Assembly (NCBI GenBank): GCA_003508835.1
Contig: PUFA01000003.1
Coordinates: 19,973,501 to 20,037,500, forward strand
Length of the DNA: 64,000 nt
Source of the DNA: Eonycteris spelaea
Taxonomy: Eukaryota; Chordata; Mammalia; Chiroptera; Pteropodidae
Direction of reading: 5' to 3'
Shown here: positions 25,000 to 39,044 of the stretch, in pieces
Position numbering within the stretch: the stretch's first letter is position 1
Layout of the letters: the number at the start of each line of letters is the position of its first letter
Made by a program: the position numbers and the translations under genes
Notes under the pieces: model-generated
Database searches by the model: none
What the model was told of the DNA's origin: nothing
What the model saw: the letters and a program-made list of their open reading frames with translations, nothing else

Positions 25000-27900
25000 A
25001 GAGCCACAAATTACCACAAATTCTACTGCCTAAAAATAACTGGTGGTACTATTTGGTTGACATCATTCCAGATAGTTCTCTATGCTTACATAGGAAGAAG
25101 GATTTAGACAAAGGCAGGCAGAGAGACAAAGGGAAAGAGACACTAAAAACAGATGCAAACAACTGTATTAGGACGGTATTGTTCTATATGTTGACATATT
25201 TTTAAAAATAAATACTGCATTTAATTTTAAACACATTTAACAGAAACAAATGTTAAGATCAAACTACTTCAAATAATATAAAAGGATAATATGTTCCTAG
25301 AAGATACCAGTAAATTTAAGGGAATTTAAGAAATTGGAGTCATTGTGGGTTTTTTTTCTAACAATTGTGAGTTTCTATATAGACAGAATTGATTGATTAC
25401 TTGCTGGAAAAGGTAAGGAATTAACACTTCGATATATCCTATAGCCTTCCCTCCCCTTCTTCCCAATTTTGATGCTTATATTAACTGTCAATTTTCATTT
25501 ACAATCTACATCATAATTCTCTCAGATACTTCATAGTATCTTTATATCTAAGTGGACCCCATGCTCCCCACCAAACCCATTTACATGGCTTCAGAAGAAC
25601 AGGGCTCTTTCTTTCGATTCATCCTTTAATGAGTGAGATTTCACCATCAAGCAGATTTTCTAAAGGACTCATACATAGATGCCGTATTTTCTGAGTCCTT
25701 TCATGTCTGAAACGTGAGCTCTTGCTTTTGTACTTACGCTCCAAGTTGGCTGGATAGAATTCACTCTTTTCCTTGTAGACATTTCTCCTTTGTTCTGGTA
25801 CTTTCCATATTGCTGCTGGAAAGACATCTAAAAACCTGTTTTATTTTTCTCCTTGTAAGTTATTTTTTTTTGTCCTGAATATATTATGTATACACATACA
25901 CACGCATGCACACACACACACACACACACACATAATTTTCTAAGTTTAATAGTTTAGCCAGAATGTGCCTAAAGGTTTACCGTTTTTTCCTCCTAAATGG
26001 TATGTATTTTTAATCTTGCAGATTTAGTCTTTATTTTAATATTTATATGAGTTCACTCTTTAAATACAGATCTCTCATTCATTTGGAATTTATTCTGGTG
26101 TGTGGTTTGAGGGATGTGTCCAATGTTATATTTTTCTAATGACTACTTAGGTGTTGTTAGGGGCTTTTTGAATTTGAAGGGCTTACAGAGCATGAAGGTC
26201 AAGGTGTCTGCAGGGCCTTTGTGAAATTGGGGCTGGGGAGAGGTCCTGGACAGTGAATGGATTTGAGGGTCATAGTCAGGATGTCCCAAATAAGGAAATG
26301 ACTGGAATTGATGGGTGTCAAAAATTCAGAAATAACTAAATTAAACCCACATTTGAAAAACGGTATTTTAGTAAGCATTTATTGTGCATAACAACAGTTT
26401 ACTAACAAAGAACTTTTAAATTCCAAGATCAATGTGGAGCTTAAGGCATGATATCATAGAATGGCTAATAAAGTGAAAGTGAGGAAGTTGCTTAACCTTG
26501 TGATTATTATAATGAGGGCTCCTAGATGGCTGGAGACTGGTTAAAAATGGTTATTTTATGCAATTTTTGGGAAGATGACTTGAATTTCTCTTTATTATTA
26601 GGCATTTACAGGAAGAGGCCCAAGTTTAAGTTTCACTTGTTTTACAGAATAAGCTAAATTAAGTTTCACTTAATGTCTTTAATAGTTTGTCTACTCAGGG
26701 AATTTTCAAGTCTGGTCTCCATTTTTTTATTTACTTGAACAATTCTCCTCTTTTGGTCATTTTCTCGTAGGCTGAGTCATGACCAACTATGAGAGCTTTA
26801 CTCTCGTTACCAATGTTAGTATAGATAGGCCAAACAATCACATATTCTCTGTTTGCTAGTTGAATTGTCAGAATGGATGGTGATGTAGTCGCTGTTACCA
26901 ACAGCTGCATCTCCATTATGGACATGGGAGGTCAGATCACTGAGAGTTCCTCAAGTTGTCTAATTATGATGGATATCTTTCGATGTGTGAGTAACTGGTG
27001 AAAGGCATGTAAAACCCTTGAGAGAATACGATGCACTAGAGAGGTTAATATGATGAACTATAAGGAGAATAATAGCCAAGGATTGAAAAATTCCCCAGAG
27101 CAGAGATTCCTAGGAACTAAGATTTAATAAAAATCAATACATCAATCAATGGATTATAATTAGATTCAGGCTTTACTTTTTTGAGTCAGTCCTACATTTT
27201 TTTTGGATGATGTGTAATTAATTGGCTTTCAACTGTTTTTGGAAGAAAGTGATCATATTAATAGAAAAATGTATTCATCTCTATTGTAAAGTACAATTAT
27301 TGTGACTCCAGGAATGAGCTCTTTATAATTCCTTATTCAGCTCCCCAAATCAAAACTGAACAGAGCCCTCTGGCTTTCCCAAGGTTTCAGGGTTTTGTTT
27401 TGTTTTATTTTGTTTTTTAGTTATTTATATAGGCCACAACATGTGTTAACCAGTTCTTTGCTTCTATAAAATCAAACCTTAGTTTTTGTAAATGGTCTGG
27501 TAATAAAGAACCTTACGATTACTTAGGCAGGATGAACACGAGGATGTTTTATTTCAGGAGGCGGTGTTGCAGGTGAGCTTCCACCTAAATCAGGCCTCTT
27601 ATGGTGTGAGCAATCAAGTAATTTAATAAGAAGAATTTCTATGGAAACAAAAAGAAAAAGAAAAACAACTGTTAAGTTGGAGCAAATATAAACACAGTTT
27701 CTGAGTTTGGAGAGCAGCCAATTGAGAAAATTTCTAGAGATGAGTTAGAAGCATCTTTAAATGGTGGACTGAAGATGGCAGCTTCATTTGATGGATTTTT
27801 CTGGTTTACAGTTTGGCCGTCTTTGATGGTGGCGTCAGGTGTTCTGGGGAAACTCTCTTGAATGGCCCATAAAAACAGGCATGAAGGTTCTTCATACATG

Positions 27901-28539
27901 ATTTATTATGGTGGTTTCACTGAAGTTTATAAGTGGTGACAAAATCTCAAAGACAATGAACAGGATTAGAATCTGATAATGGGTACACAATAGTTTTCTA
28001 TTGAAACACAAGTTTTTCATAGTCATCCCTTTTTATCAAAGGTAATTAAGTAATTTGTTTTGTAAAATTAATCTAGTCTTACTCAATTTGGCTTCATTAT
28101 TTACACAATTATAGTAAGAATAGTGATTCTAGTACATTCTCAAATATGATATTCCAATCAAAGTTTTCATAATATTAAGAGGCTCTAGTGGTTCTATAAA
28201 CTCGACCTTAGTTCTTTAAAATTGTCTGGTAATAAGGAATCTCAGATTAGACCTTTAAAAGTCTCTTCAGACTAGGAAGACAAGCTCAGGATTTGTTCAA
28301 TTGTGTCCTGTTACAAGAATAGATCCTTATTAAACTTAGGTAAATACATATATTATCATGAAAATATAAATATTGATAAAAGTTTTGAATTCTAGAGAAA
28401 AAATGTTTCTAGGGAAAAACCCACTTGGGTTTAACAAATTCTGAGATGCTTGTTTCAAAATTTATTATCATGATAAGTTTATTCTAGGTTTTGTAAAAAG
28501 ATAAATTACATAGTAATAGCCAAGTCAATTTAAAGAAAT
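25000..28539. other. Unassigned AT-rich intergenic sequence
   Basis: Contains a CA microsatellite and two related ~60-bp blocks at 27465-27530 and 28190-28255. No gene recognised. Confidence 0.5.
25893..25932. repeat. (CA)n microsatellite
   Basis: TACACATACACACGCATGCA followed by CA repeats. Confidence 0.95.
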
Positions 28540-28960
28540 AACAGTGAGCTACAAAGACATTAAAATATGTAAAAAACATCATTTATTGGTGCAGAAATAG
28601 ACAATTGGACCAATGGAACAGATTAAGATGTCCAGAAATGAAGTCATATACATTATGGGAATATAATATTTGATAAAAAATATTTTCAAGTCAGTAGGTC
28701 AGTGTTGGGGTAGTTGTTTATTAATTAGGAAAAAAAAAGTTATAACCCTATCTCGTACCAGTTACAAAAATAAATGGGTGATAAATAAAGACTAAATCAT
28801 TTTAGAATGCTATAAATATATTAGAAGAAATATAAAATATATTGATGATTTGGGGAAAGGAAAACCCTTCTACAAAGAGACAAATATGTTATGGGCACAA
28901 AAAAGACAAAACGAAAGTGTGAAGTCTTATAATTTGATTACCTCGTAACCAAACACTTTA
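28540..28960 (+). repeat. L1M ORF2 C-terminal fragment
   Basis: Fossil L1 coding tract (GCAGAAATAGACAATTGGAC, CCAGAAATGAAGTCATATAC, AAAGGAAAACCCTTCTACAA). No open frame. Confidence 0.75.
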
Positions 28961-30469
28961 AGTGACATGTGCATGCCTGCACACTTGTGTGAGTGTGAGA
29001 GAAAGACCCACAATAAAATTACGCAAGTGACCATGAAGATAACAGGAAATTACAGGGTTGTCTTGAATGATAAAAAGGAAGCTCTCATCATCTAGCTGTG
29101 TCCAGCTCTGATAAACAGTTCCCCACCAGCGATGACGACATGGAGTTTCGACCACGAGCAGTAATGCATTAAGCATGGACTAGCCTTTGGATGGGTGGAT
29201 GCCTATGGTATAACATCAAGAAACCCTGGCAGGGCCTCCTGTCCACTCTTCCCCTCAAAAGAAATCTCCTGCCTAATAGCTGATGCCCAAATTCTCCTTC
29301 AAAACTACAATTCTTAAGTCAGCTTTGATTCCTGGCAGTGGCTCTCCCAAGGCTGAAGAGTGTTTACACTTCGGAAGGCACTTTTCCCCCACTGACACAT
29401 TAATAGCCTGATAACTCTGTGATAGACAGATACAAGAAAAAACAGAGATTAAGTAATCTACCCAGGATCAGACAAGGGACCATTGGACAGAGCTGGGGAA
29501 GAAGCCAGTACCAATGGATGCTCATTGGATGCCTGGTCTCCAGACAACTGGCTCCCAGGGAAATACAGGAGAGAAGGTGAAGGCTCCAAAGCTGTCTTTG
29601 CTGATATTGGAGTCCTGCCTTGGACTGTTTCCCATCATCACTGCCTTAGAAGAATCAGTGTCAGCTTGACCTGAAGCATTTGGCTGTTCAGGGACCATTC
29701 AGTTGGGTGTTCAGGGAGAAATGGAATAATTCAAGGGCACATCTGTCCAGAGACTGGCTCTCAGGTATATTCCCTGCCCAGAGACAGGCACCCAATCATG
29801 CCTCAAGGACAGCATGGACAGCTTATCAGGGGTCTTCTTACTTTCTCTAAGGCCAGGAAACTATAATGCTTCCACCACTCCCTGGGGCAGCCAACACTTT
29901 ATGCCCCACCATCCCAGAGATGACCATTCTTCTGATATCTATCAAAAGATATCTTTTAGAATTCATTTTAACTGTTGGTGTTTGTTCAATGCCTATTTTA
30001 TAGAGTCCTTAATTCTACTCTTTCATTTCTCTAAAAGTACACTTTCCCCCAGCATGCATGCTCACATATATTATTGGTATTTCATGTGCATTTCTGGCCC
30101 TTTCCTGAGAGTATCTTTAGAAGATGTGGGACTGAGAAAGGCTGTCTGGATACGGATCTGCGGTGGAAGATTAAACTCACTATCTTGACAAAGGTCCATG
30201 AAGGTTTTCTCTAGCCTTCTGAAACTTAAAAAAATGAGTGACATAACTATTGGCAAATCAATAGATCCACTAGCTCTTGATTATCTTAGTGGAGATTATC
30301 GTCCCAACATCAAGCTTGTCTTCATGTAGCCACTGACTACTCAGACATTTGGATGAAAAGTGTGTTGATAGGCAAATGAACATTCTCGTGGGTAGATACA
30401 TCCAGTCACAAAATGTGTCTTGTTCATTAACCTATGTTCCCTGGGCTGAAGAAGAGAGCAAATTGTGGG

Positions 30470-30780
30470 TACTTGAGCTCAAGCCTCAGTTTCATCATCT
30501 GTAAAATGGAGATGATTTCAATTTAGAGTTAGTTAATTTGTTTACCTATACCTTCCTTTCCCATTTTACCTCAGTCAGTCCCCAAAGCACTTCTGCAGGA
30601 GGAGGCGTTCTCCCATTTTACAGGTGATGAAACTGAGGCTTGTGGAGGGCAAGCAACCAGTGGAGAGGCGGCATCTTCATAATACCCTACCTGCTTACCT
30701 CATGAGGTTGCTCTGATGATCAGGTGAGACCATGGATGGGAAAGTGCCCTGAGCACAAATTTGAATTTGTACAACTATTG
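30470..30780. repeat. Cluster of MIR fragments in both orientations
   Basis: Forward core at about 30478-30535 (CTCAGTTTCATCATCTGTAA). Reverse core at about 30570-30665 (CATTTTACAGGTGATGAAAC). Forward 3' part at about 30685-30780. Confidence 0.65.
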
Positions 30781-31539
30781 AAAAGTGCTGTCCTGGTGAG
30801 TTGAATCACACCTGCGAAACTCTGCTCTCCCAGCAAACCGTGTAACTATGAAGAGAGAAAAACACTTGCTAAGCAGTTGTCATCAACATCCTTGCTACCT
30901 CTGCCGATTCTTTACCGTGTGCCAGCATTGTGCAAGGCCTTGGTCATGCATTAGTTTAGCTGGGAACCTGAAGCCCTTTGACCATGGCCTGCAAAGCTTA
31001 TAATCTGGCCACTGGTTACATCCCTTTGGGAAGCTTCTGAGCCTGCATACTTCCTCATCTTCTTATAGATGACCAATGCACATGTAGACTTTTAATAGCT
31101 CTGAGAAACTCCAGAATTAAGAAACCTATGACTTTCACTTGGTATTTCCCAAACTTAGTTCACCAGAAAACTCTAGCCTTTTTTTTTTTCTGCCCCAAAG
31201 TCGTTGCAGGGATGGGGGAAGCATGTGTTGAGGCAGTGTGGACCACCTGTGCGTACAGAATTGAACAACAAACTGGCTTATTTGGGGTCAGGCTTATCGG
31301 GGAAATCCAGGCCTTTAGGTTTCAATGAACGTGTGATGGCCTCCAGCTGTCAGGAGTTTACGATCTGACCAGAGAAAGAACTGACCTTCACATCAACTGT
31401 GTGGGCTGGGGCTGGGCCTGGAGGGAGGCTTTGGAGCACTACAGGAGACAGGTTGTCTGGGACAGAGGCAGGGACTGGAAGGCTGAGGGGAGGTCACTGT
31501 GCCAGGTACAAGGCCTGGTGGTAATGGTAGCTTGGTGGC

Positions 31540-31740
31540 TGGTCTGGCTGTGTGTTCAAATCCTGCCTCCCAAACACCGAGCTCTGTGACATTGGGCAAG
31601 TCCCTTCCATTTTCTTTGTCTCTTATTCCTTATCTGAAAAGGGAGGTGATAACAATAGTACTTGCCCCATAGGGTGAGAGCTTTGAAGGTCAAATAAATG
31701 AATTGAGGCAAGGCTCCAATAAATGTCAGCTGGTGTTTTT
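31540..31740 (+). repeat. MIR SINE
   Basis: Good forward MIR: TTCAAATCCTGCCTCCC, GTGACATTGGGCAAGTCCCT, ATCTGAAAAGGGAGGTGATA, ending near CTCCAATAAATGTCAGC. Confidence 0.85.
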
Positions 31741-33814
31741 TTATGCAACTCTCTTTTTCTTACCTTTAAAGCTTCTTCCTCTTTAGGTGCTTCACTGGGA
31801 TACTAAAATCAGCCCGTTTGGGACTCTACGTTACAAGACCAGTTTTCTAACACCTGAGCTATGAAACCACGAGGCACCGCTTTAGAAATCAGTGCATGAT
31901 GTGGTCAGGAGACAGGTGTGCGCGGGGCAAGGGCTAACTCCAGCGCTTCTCAAATTGCTCCAGCTGCCCCCTCACGAGGCCTCAAGTCGGTCTGGTTCAA
32001 ATCCCCTGAGTATCTGGCTAAGAAAGTGGTTGTTGAAAGAGCTTCTCACAGGCTTTATGATCCAAGGTGGGGGTGGGGGAGATAGAGCAGCTTCCCCTGG
32101 ACAGGCTGGCAGAGCGCTCAACCCCAGCCAGGTGGTTACACACACACGTGTGTGCCCCCATGCGATCATACCACCATCGCGTGTCCTGTTGACCAGTGGA
32201 GAGCTCTCCACTCCCTCTTTGTTCATTCTGTGGTTTTACTTGCCTCCCTCCGGACAGCCTGAGAGACAAGCCAAGGCCAGAAGACAAGACAGCCGGCCTT
32301 GGCCACCTCTCCCCTCCAGGACACAGCCCTCCCCCTGGCGCTTTGGAATTTCCTTATTCCCTCCTGCAGTGAGGCAGCAGGACAGCTCTTGTGTCCCCTG
32401 TCCTCTCGGGACACAAGCTCTTGAATAAGCCTGCTTTCCTCCTACGGAGCTCTGGTCCCCGGAGGCATTGGCTTACAGGCGGCAAGCAGCCGGGCCAGTA
32501 AGTAAGAATCGATTCTCTGCTGCTCGCTCTGTTAGCATCTCTGAAGGCGAGGATGTCTTACTTCATTGAAGGCAACCGCTTCCAAAGAGGGTTGCAGTCA
32601 CTTGTGTTGCCCACCAAGGGACCGCTTTAAATTCTTGGCTTGAGGGGTTTTTTGTTGTTTGGGACATCGGTAATGCGACTTGAGACTGCAACCCTGTGTG
32701 AGGAGGAGCACGGGGGGCAGCTTCTCATAGACTTCTTTCTGGTCCCTCCACTCAGTACCAGGGTGGACAGGGTCTCCTTCCTGTCACTGAGAGGCGGGTT
32801 CATCACTTGTCACCTGTACGCTGAGCCTTTGCTGTCCTAGCGTCATGGGGTCCCAAAGAGACCCTCCAATTGGGATTTATTTTCTTTCTCAGGGTTACAT
32901 AAAATAAGGTTGTATCTTACAGCTCCCAATAGTGTTGATTTGAAAAACATGGCTCTCTATTAACCAGACTTCCCCGTCCTCCGGCCAGTCCTAAGAGCAG
33001 AACAGTTACGCCGTTAATTGACTCCAGCGTGGCTGTGGTCGCTGAGCGTTCTTCTGTAGACCTAGAACACAGGCCCACGAATTGCAGAGGGCCGTGCCAG
33101 GCCGCCCACATGGTCCTAAGTCGCCCGAGCACACTTGGGCCGGTGGTTCAGGGAGAGCCCCACCAGATGAGACAAACAGGGATCGGCTGCAGAGCTAGGG
33201 GAGATGTGCGTCTGGGAGAACATGCAGCCCGGCCCCGCCCAGAGGTGGCTCAGGAGGAGGTGAACGTGATGCGTGGGAAGGGAAAGGCGCCTGTGTGTGA
33301 AGGGCACAGAGGGCAGAGACTCTGAGCTCAGCTCAGGGGGCAGGAAAGCTCTGGGAGTGGCCTCAGTAGCCATGTGGTCCACGTCCCCGTGGTGACCCAG
33401 CTCCTCCTGCTTTCACTTCTCCCTCTCGGCTTCTACGCCCACGACCTGCTTCTAGGAACGGCTGACAACGTAGCTCCCCAGGAGTGAGAAGCGGACTTTC
33501 AGGTCAGTTGTCACTATGAATGCAGAGTGGCCCAAGTGGCGGTGTCCTCATGCTCTGCCCCCTCAAGTGCCACTGGCTAGCGTGCAGGTGGCTGTTTTCA
33601 CTTTGGCACCAATTTCTGGACGATCGGATTGCGGACTGGGTCACATGCTACGCAGCATGGAAGCCCCTATACCATGTTTCCTCAGGAAGGGGAAGTATTA
33701 CTGCTCAGACAGTGTATTCACCTGAAGGTATAAATTAAAGGGCCTGAAGACTTCACATGTCACCCTCCCTGGGCGCTCTGAATTTTAACCAGGGGTCTGG
33801 AGTTCACCACTCTA

Positions 33815-33960
33815 ACTATCCTTTTTTTTCTTTTGAGCTGCAATTGATATATACATTGTATTTGTTCCACGTACCCAACATCGTGATTTGGTATTTGTGT
33901 ACACGTATTGCTTACACGCTCTTCTTGTTCAACGTTTTTTTCTTAGATTCTTAAAGCCTC
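33815..33960 (-). repeat. L1 3' end fragment
   Basis: Reverse L1 3' terminal block (GCAATTGATATATACATTGT, AACATCGTGATTTGGTATTT). Confidence 0.55.
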
Positions 33961-34324
33961 CTCAGGCATGAACAGACACGTCTGTAAATTCCAGGATGCC
34001 CGCTTCCATGGAGATCTCCTTCATTATGGAAAATGACATATATGGCACTGTTATGGATCTACTGTATTAGGCCCACAATCTATCCGGTAACAGTTTTACT
34101 CAATGAGGGACGCTGACACATGTGCCTTGGATGTTAACTACTACGGCCTCCTCACATAGCACTTCACGTACTCTGGGCATGCATGAACAACCAGTATGAT
34201 TCTATCAGATATACCCTTATCTATATTCTTTTAAATATATGAAAATTTTAATAATATGAGAAAAAAACATGTTATAAACATTTAGAAAAATAGGAGAAAA
34301 ACAGAAAAAATTACCTGCCTTACC

Positions 34325-34740
34325 ACTTTTTTAATACAACCATTGATAGTGTAAACAAATTGATATGTAATAAATATGATGTACTTAAGTGTAGAGCTCT
34401 AGGAATTTTTACACACATGTACATCTGTGTCACCGCCACCAGATGAAAATGTAGAGCATTCTTTGCACCCTGGTACGCCCCCTCACCCCCTCCTCGGGAG
34501 ATGCTCCCTCCAGAGGTAACCACTATTCTGACCTCATCATCACGGATAAGTTTTGTGTATTTTTGAACATCCTCTAAATGGAGTCATAGAGTATGCAGTT
34601 TGGTGTCTTTTGTCAAAAAACATGATACCCGTGAGATGCATGCATATGTCTATCGGTAGGTTGTTTTCACGGCTGCATGGTATTCCACTGCATGCATCTC
34701 ATCATCCCACCATCTTGATATGCGCACGATTCGCGTTTTA
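34325..34740 (-). repeat. Old L1 3' end
   Basis: Reverse L1: GAGGTAACCACTATTCTGAC, TAAATGGAGTCATAGAGTAT, GGCTGCATGGTATTCCACTG. Confidence 0.7.
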
Positions 34741-37119
34741 ATGTCATTACTTAGTTTTCCTCTGTATACACAGTTTTGAACATAGTTCTAAAGCAGTGTG
34801 CCACAGTTGTATAGTGGTTTTTGTCTCTTTACACGTACATTTCTGGTCTTTATTTTCATCCTGTATTGTCTTGGAGAAAAGTTGCCGGAGTTTTGTTTTA
34901 TACCCATGTGAAAAACACTTCCTCCTGTTTGTTCTCAAACTGCCATTTAGAAAGCTCCCAATGGGCAAAACACAACCGCATCTTTCATAAATTGGTGTGT
35001 CCTCGCTCAGCCACGATCTTCCCGGAGGTCTTACCTTTTCCTCTTAACCATGTAAGAACAGACCGGAGGGCCCAGGCCCACATCTGAGAGCTCACAGCCA
35101 TGAGGGGCACAGAGAAGCCTGTGGGAGAGAATTGCTCCCACCTGGTAGGTTGCCTTTCCCAGGGCTGGGCAGATCTCCATGGTCTCAGGCTCTGAGCTGC
35201 AAACGGGAAAGCAGACTGGATAATGACGATGAGATCAGACGGTCTGCGCAAGACTGGGGTGTTGCTGAGTCGCTGGATGCCACTGATTCTCCTTGAAGAC
35301 TCAGGCCTAGAGCCCTGGGGGTGTCTGACTAGGGTCCTGGCTCCCACACCCATTGTCTCCCAGCATTAGGCACATCAGACCAGCAGAAATCGAAAGGCTG
35401 GCTGGGCTGTGCATTCTAGTTCGTGTACACTGTGAGCTTCAGCTCCTGGGGACTTTGCTTCTCTCTGCAACCTAGAAATGCCGTGTGAGCCACACTCGTG
35501 TGTGCGCGCGCACATGCGCGTGCACGTAAGTAGCTTGCTCCCTGCTCTTGGTACCAGCATGTTCCTCATCTGTAGTTTCTGACTTATCTTGTCTGGTGTT
35601 CCTAAAAGTCCCCCAAGGAACTGCATGTTTAAAGCACGAGTCTGGCGTTTACTTCTTTCCCGCCTGAGACCCTTGTGTCCACGACAGCTTCGGGCCTCTC
35701 TGACGTGTCTGTGCCGAGGCGGCACTGAAGCTTGGCTTCGGAGGACCTCCTCTCAGTACTGCCCTCTGCTCTGACCTATTAGAGCGCGGCAGAACTGTGG
35801 AGAGGGCGGCCGTGGCAGAGAGTGGGCAGGAGGGGCCTCGTCTTCCACACTGGCCGGGTTCCTGAAAAGCTCGTCACCTATCAGTGCTTGTTTCTTCACT
35901 GAGGCTCTCATGCCAGAGGCCCTGGGCATATGTGGACTCTGTGGCAGGGTTCCTGTCCCTGGGAGTAAGGCCAGGGCACAGGACACAGACCTCCGCACTG
36001 GTCTTTGCTCTGTCTGGGGTGTCCTAGCTGCTCCCCCGGCTCTGAGACCTCCCTGGTCACGGCCTGTCGGCCGATGTCCATGAAGGCAAGGAGGGGAGAA
36101 TGCGAGCACTTTTCCTGTCGCCCTCGCTGTTGGCAGGTGGAAGGTTGGGGCAGCTGGAGAGTCAAATAAATGCAAGATCCAGGGTGAAGAAGAGGATCCT
36201 TCAGGACTCCAAGTGTCCGCCAAGGCAAGCCGTGGGGGTGTCACAGTTGTTGTCCCTTCTCTGCTGCTCTAGACTGTGTCCCCAGCTGTCTCTCACTGAG
36301 TCCTCAGCTGACAGGCCTCAGAGGCTGTGTAACACTGGACTCCCTGGTTCTGGGGCTTTGCGTCTGCTGTGTTTTCACTGAGGAGGAAAAAAAAAGCACA
36401 GCAGTTTCCTTGGCTAGAGGGACCTGGAGCACAGGCCAGGAGTGAACAGATATTTGCCCTGCCTCTGCTGCCCTAGGTTTCTTGACCGTGGGCTCCTTCT
36501 ATCCCTTCTCACTCCCAGGAAGACAGAAGGACCAAGGGTTTGGCCAACTTTGCTAAGAGAAGCGTCTTGGAAGCGCTGTGAGAAAGGGACCGAGGGAGCA
36601 CAGGCCTGTGGTGCCACTTCGGGGAAAAGGTGTCCCTGGGCTGGCTGCTGGTGCAACTGGACTCCTAATTGCAAATCAACCCAGTTATGACAATCCAGGA
36701 TTCGCTTTTAAAATAAAAAATGAGATGGATAGAAAGAGATAGAGGAGTTATCCTTGACTTCATTAAAATTACTTCAATTATTTCTCATTGACAAAGGCGT
36801 ATGTTCTCATCCTACGTTTTAAGTTATTTGATTTAGAAAGGAATTTTACGAACTCGTTTTCCCATGAAGGTAGAAAAGGGGGTTCTTACTATGTCCAGTG
36901 AGAAAACCTATAAAATAATTAGACCCACTCTCCAAAAGAGCAATACAGATAGACTTGGTTTTATATTTTTTATTGTCATTCAAATTTTTAAGTCATACAA
37001 ATGCAAATCTAAGAGTGTTAATACAAGGAAAAATTGTTCTTCCTTTGTTTGGAGCCACCTAGGACGAGGCTGCTTAACCTTTGATCAAATCTCACTTAAA
37101 CACCAATGACTTTCAGATC

Positions 37120-37715
37120 CTGCTCCATCCCAGACACCAGACTCCTTCCCCAAGAGCCTGCTCAGTATCTCTGCGTGGATGTCTGAACTGAACTACTGAA
37201 CCTCCCTCAAACTTGCTCACCTGCAGCTTTCTCATCTCAGTGGCTAAGATAAAAAACCTTGACTTCTGGCTTCCTCGACTTCTCTTCCTACCAACGGATA
37301 GCCAATCTGCGAGGAAATCTCAAGGCTCCATCTTTAGAATATAACCAGAATCTGACGACTTCTCATTAACCTACTGCTGACTCCAGATCTGAGATACTGT
37401 TATTCCTTGGCCTGGACTGCTTATTGCAAGAGGATTCTAACTGGCCTCCCTGCTCCAACTTTGTCCCCTACAGATCATTTCAATAGAGCAGACTGAGGCA
37501 TCCTTCACATGTGAGTCAGATGGTGTTCTCCTCATTACTCGTAAGCCCACAATGGCTCCCCCATTGTACTCAGAATAAAAGCCGAAGTCCCTACGATCCT
37601 TATAAGGTTTGTGCCCAGGGTGCATCTCTGACTCCTCGCTGACCACTCATCCTGCTGCTCGCTCTGCTCGGGCCACGCTGGCCTCCTCGCTGTTGCTTGA
37701 GCGCACCAGGCATGC
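37120..37715 (+). repeat. L2 LINE (ORF2 end to 3' region)
   Basis: Long recognisable L2: CTGCTCAGTATCTCTGCGTG, ATATAACCAGAATCTGACGA, AACTGGCCTCCCTGCTCC, AATGGCTCCCCCATTGTACT, CAGAATAAAAGCCGAAGTCC, CCACGCTGGCCTCCTCGCTG in consensus order. Confidence 0.85.
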
Positions 37716-38987
37716 CCATACGTGAGGGCCATGAACTGGCTGCTTCTCCTACTCTCCCAGGGACAGAAGACACCCACTGAGGAAAATCCTGAGAACTCGC
37801 CAGCGGAGGTTTGTGGAGGAATAGCTGCGAAAGAAGACCGAAAGGAGGGTCACCTGTGTCATGTCTTGGAGGGTCAAATACGGTGAAGACAAAAAAACTT
37901 CCACTAGGTCTGGCAACATGCAGGTGGCTGGTGACATCAGTAAGATGGACGAAGTGGCAACGCCAGGTTACGGTGGTTAAAGAATGAGTGGACTACTCAT
38001 AAATTTCTTAGCGACACTAGGCATAGAAAACAAACTCCCTTACTCTGGTAAGGTGCACTTATCTGACGCCTCCTCTAGAAGTGCCCCGAAAGGCGAACTA
38101 GACCTTCCTAAGGTTTGCCCCCCCCCTGCCCCACCCGCCACCACTGCATTAGAGGTCCCCACGTCAATGCAAAACAAGGCAAGAAAATAACGAGACATTG
38201 TCTACAGGCTTAGAAGTAATACCAGGGTTCAGCAAGCCGGTTAGTACATAATATCCAACGCTATTCATTAGAAATAACTACCCAGAAGAAAATAGAAAAA
38301 AAGATCTCAAATCAAACTACACAAGACCTTTATGGGGAGAGGCAATGAAGCTTTACTAGGGACTATGCCAGGAGATTCCCTAGGAGGGGCTCTTTTCAGC
38401 TTTTGCTCAGTGACAGTTCCTGCTGATGTGACCCATGGAGCAGATGTCTGATTGCAGAATGAAGAAAAAGCCATTGCTCTTTTGGTCATGGAACTGAGAG
38501 GCCCTTGACTAATTAGATAGATACTCAGGTTTCTGAGAATTAAGACATGACCTAATGATAAAAAGTGAAGAAGGTGATGGAGGCAGTGGGGATTTAGTTG
38601 CTGGAGGACAGACCTGGCGGGAAGACAGGAGATGGAAATAAAAATAGTGGCAGGGTGATGTCGCTGACTAGCATGAACCTCAAAATAGCACAGGGTTCTG
38701 TGGAAGGGAGGGGGTGGCCGGTCTGGAAACAGCACTGGCGGGCAGCGAGGCCACTGACCCACATTCAGACCTGAGACCGTGGGCAGAGAGACACAGCCTA
38801 TCCATGAGGTATATTGATGACATCTCTGTGTTTCCAAGGAGCTTATGCTCTAAAGAATTAATAACAGTCATATTTGTAATACCTGTTCCCACTCACCTCA
38901 CCTTCCGAACCTTCCTCTTGATCCTTAGGACTGTTTCTATGTAATCACAGCAGTAGAGTTTGGAAAGCTGAATATTCTTGTATTACA

Positions 38988-38988
38988 T

Positions 38989-39019
<31 letters not shown>

Positions 39020-39020
39020 C
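38988..39020. repeat. (TG)n(AG)n microsatellite
   Basis: Compound dinucleotide repeat. Confidence 0.95.
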
Positions 39021-39044
39021 AGGAGAGGGGGGGGTGGATTTAGG

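Larger units (their letters stand above)
31741..37119. other. GC-richer intergenic block without recognised genes
   Basis: Apart from L1 pieces at 33.8 and 34.3-34.7 kb, this stretch is unassigned, with scattered CpGs and GC boxes (33225-33245). The short open frames here show no family motif. Confidence 0.5.

Noticed and set aside
26731..27899. Minus-strand open frames of 64 and 75 codons as endogenous retroviral gene remnants
   Set aside because: No recognisable retroviral motif. The composition is ordinary AT-rich DNA and no supporting flanking LTR was found.
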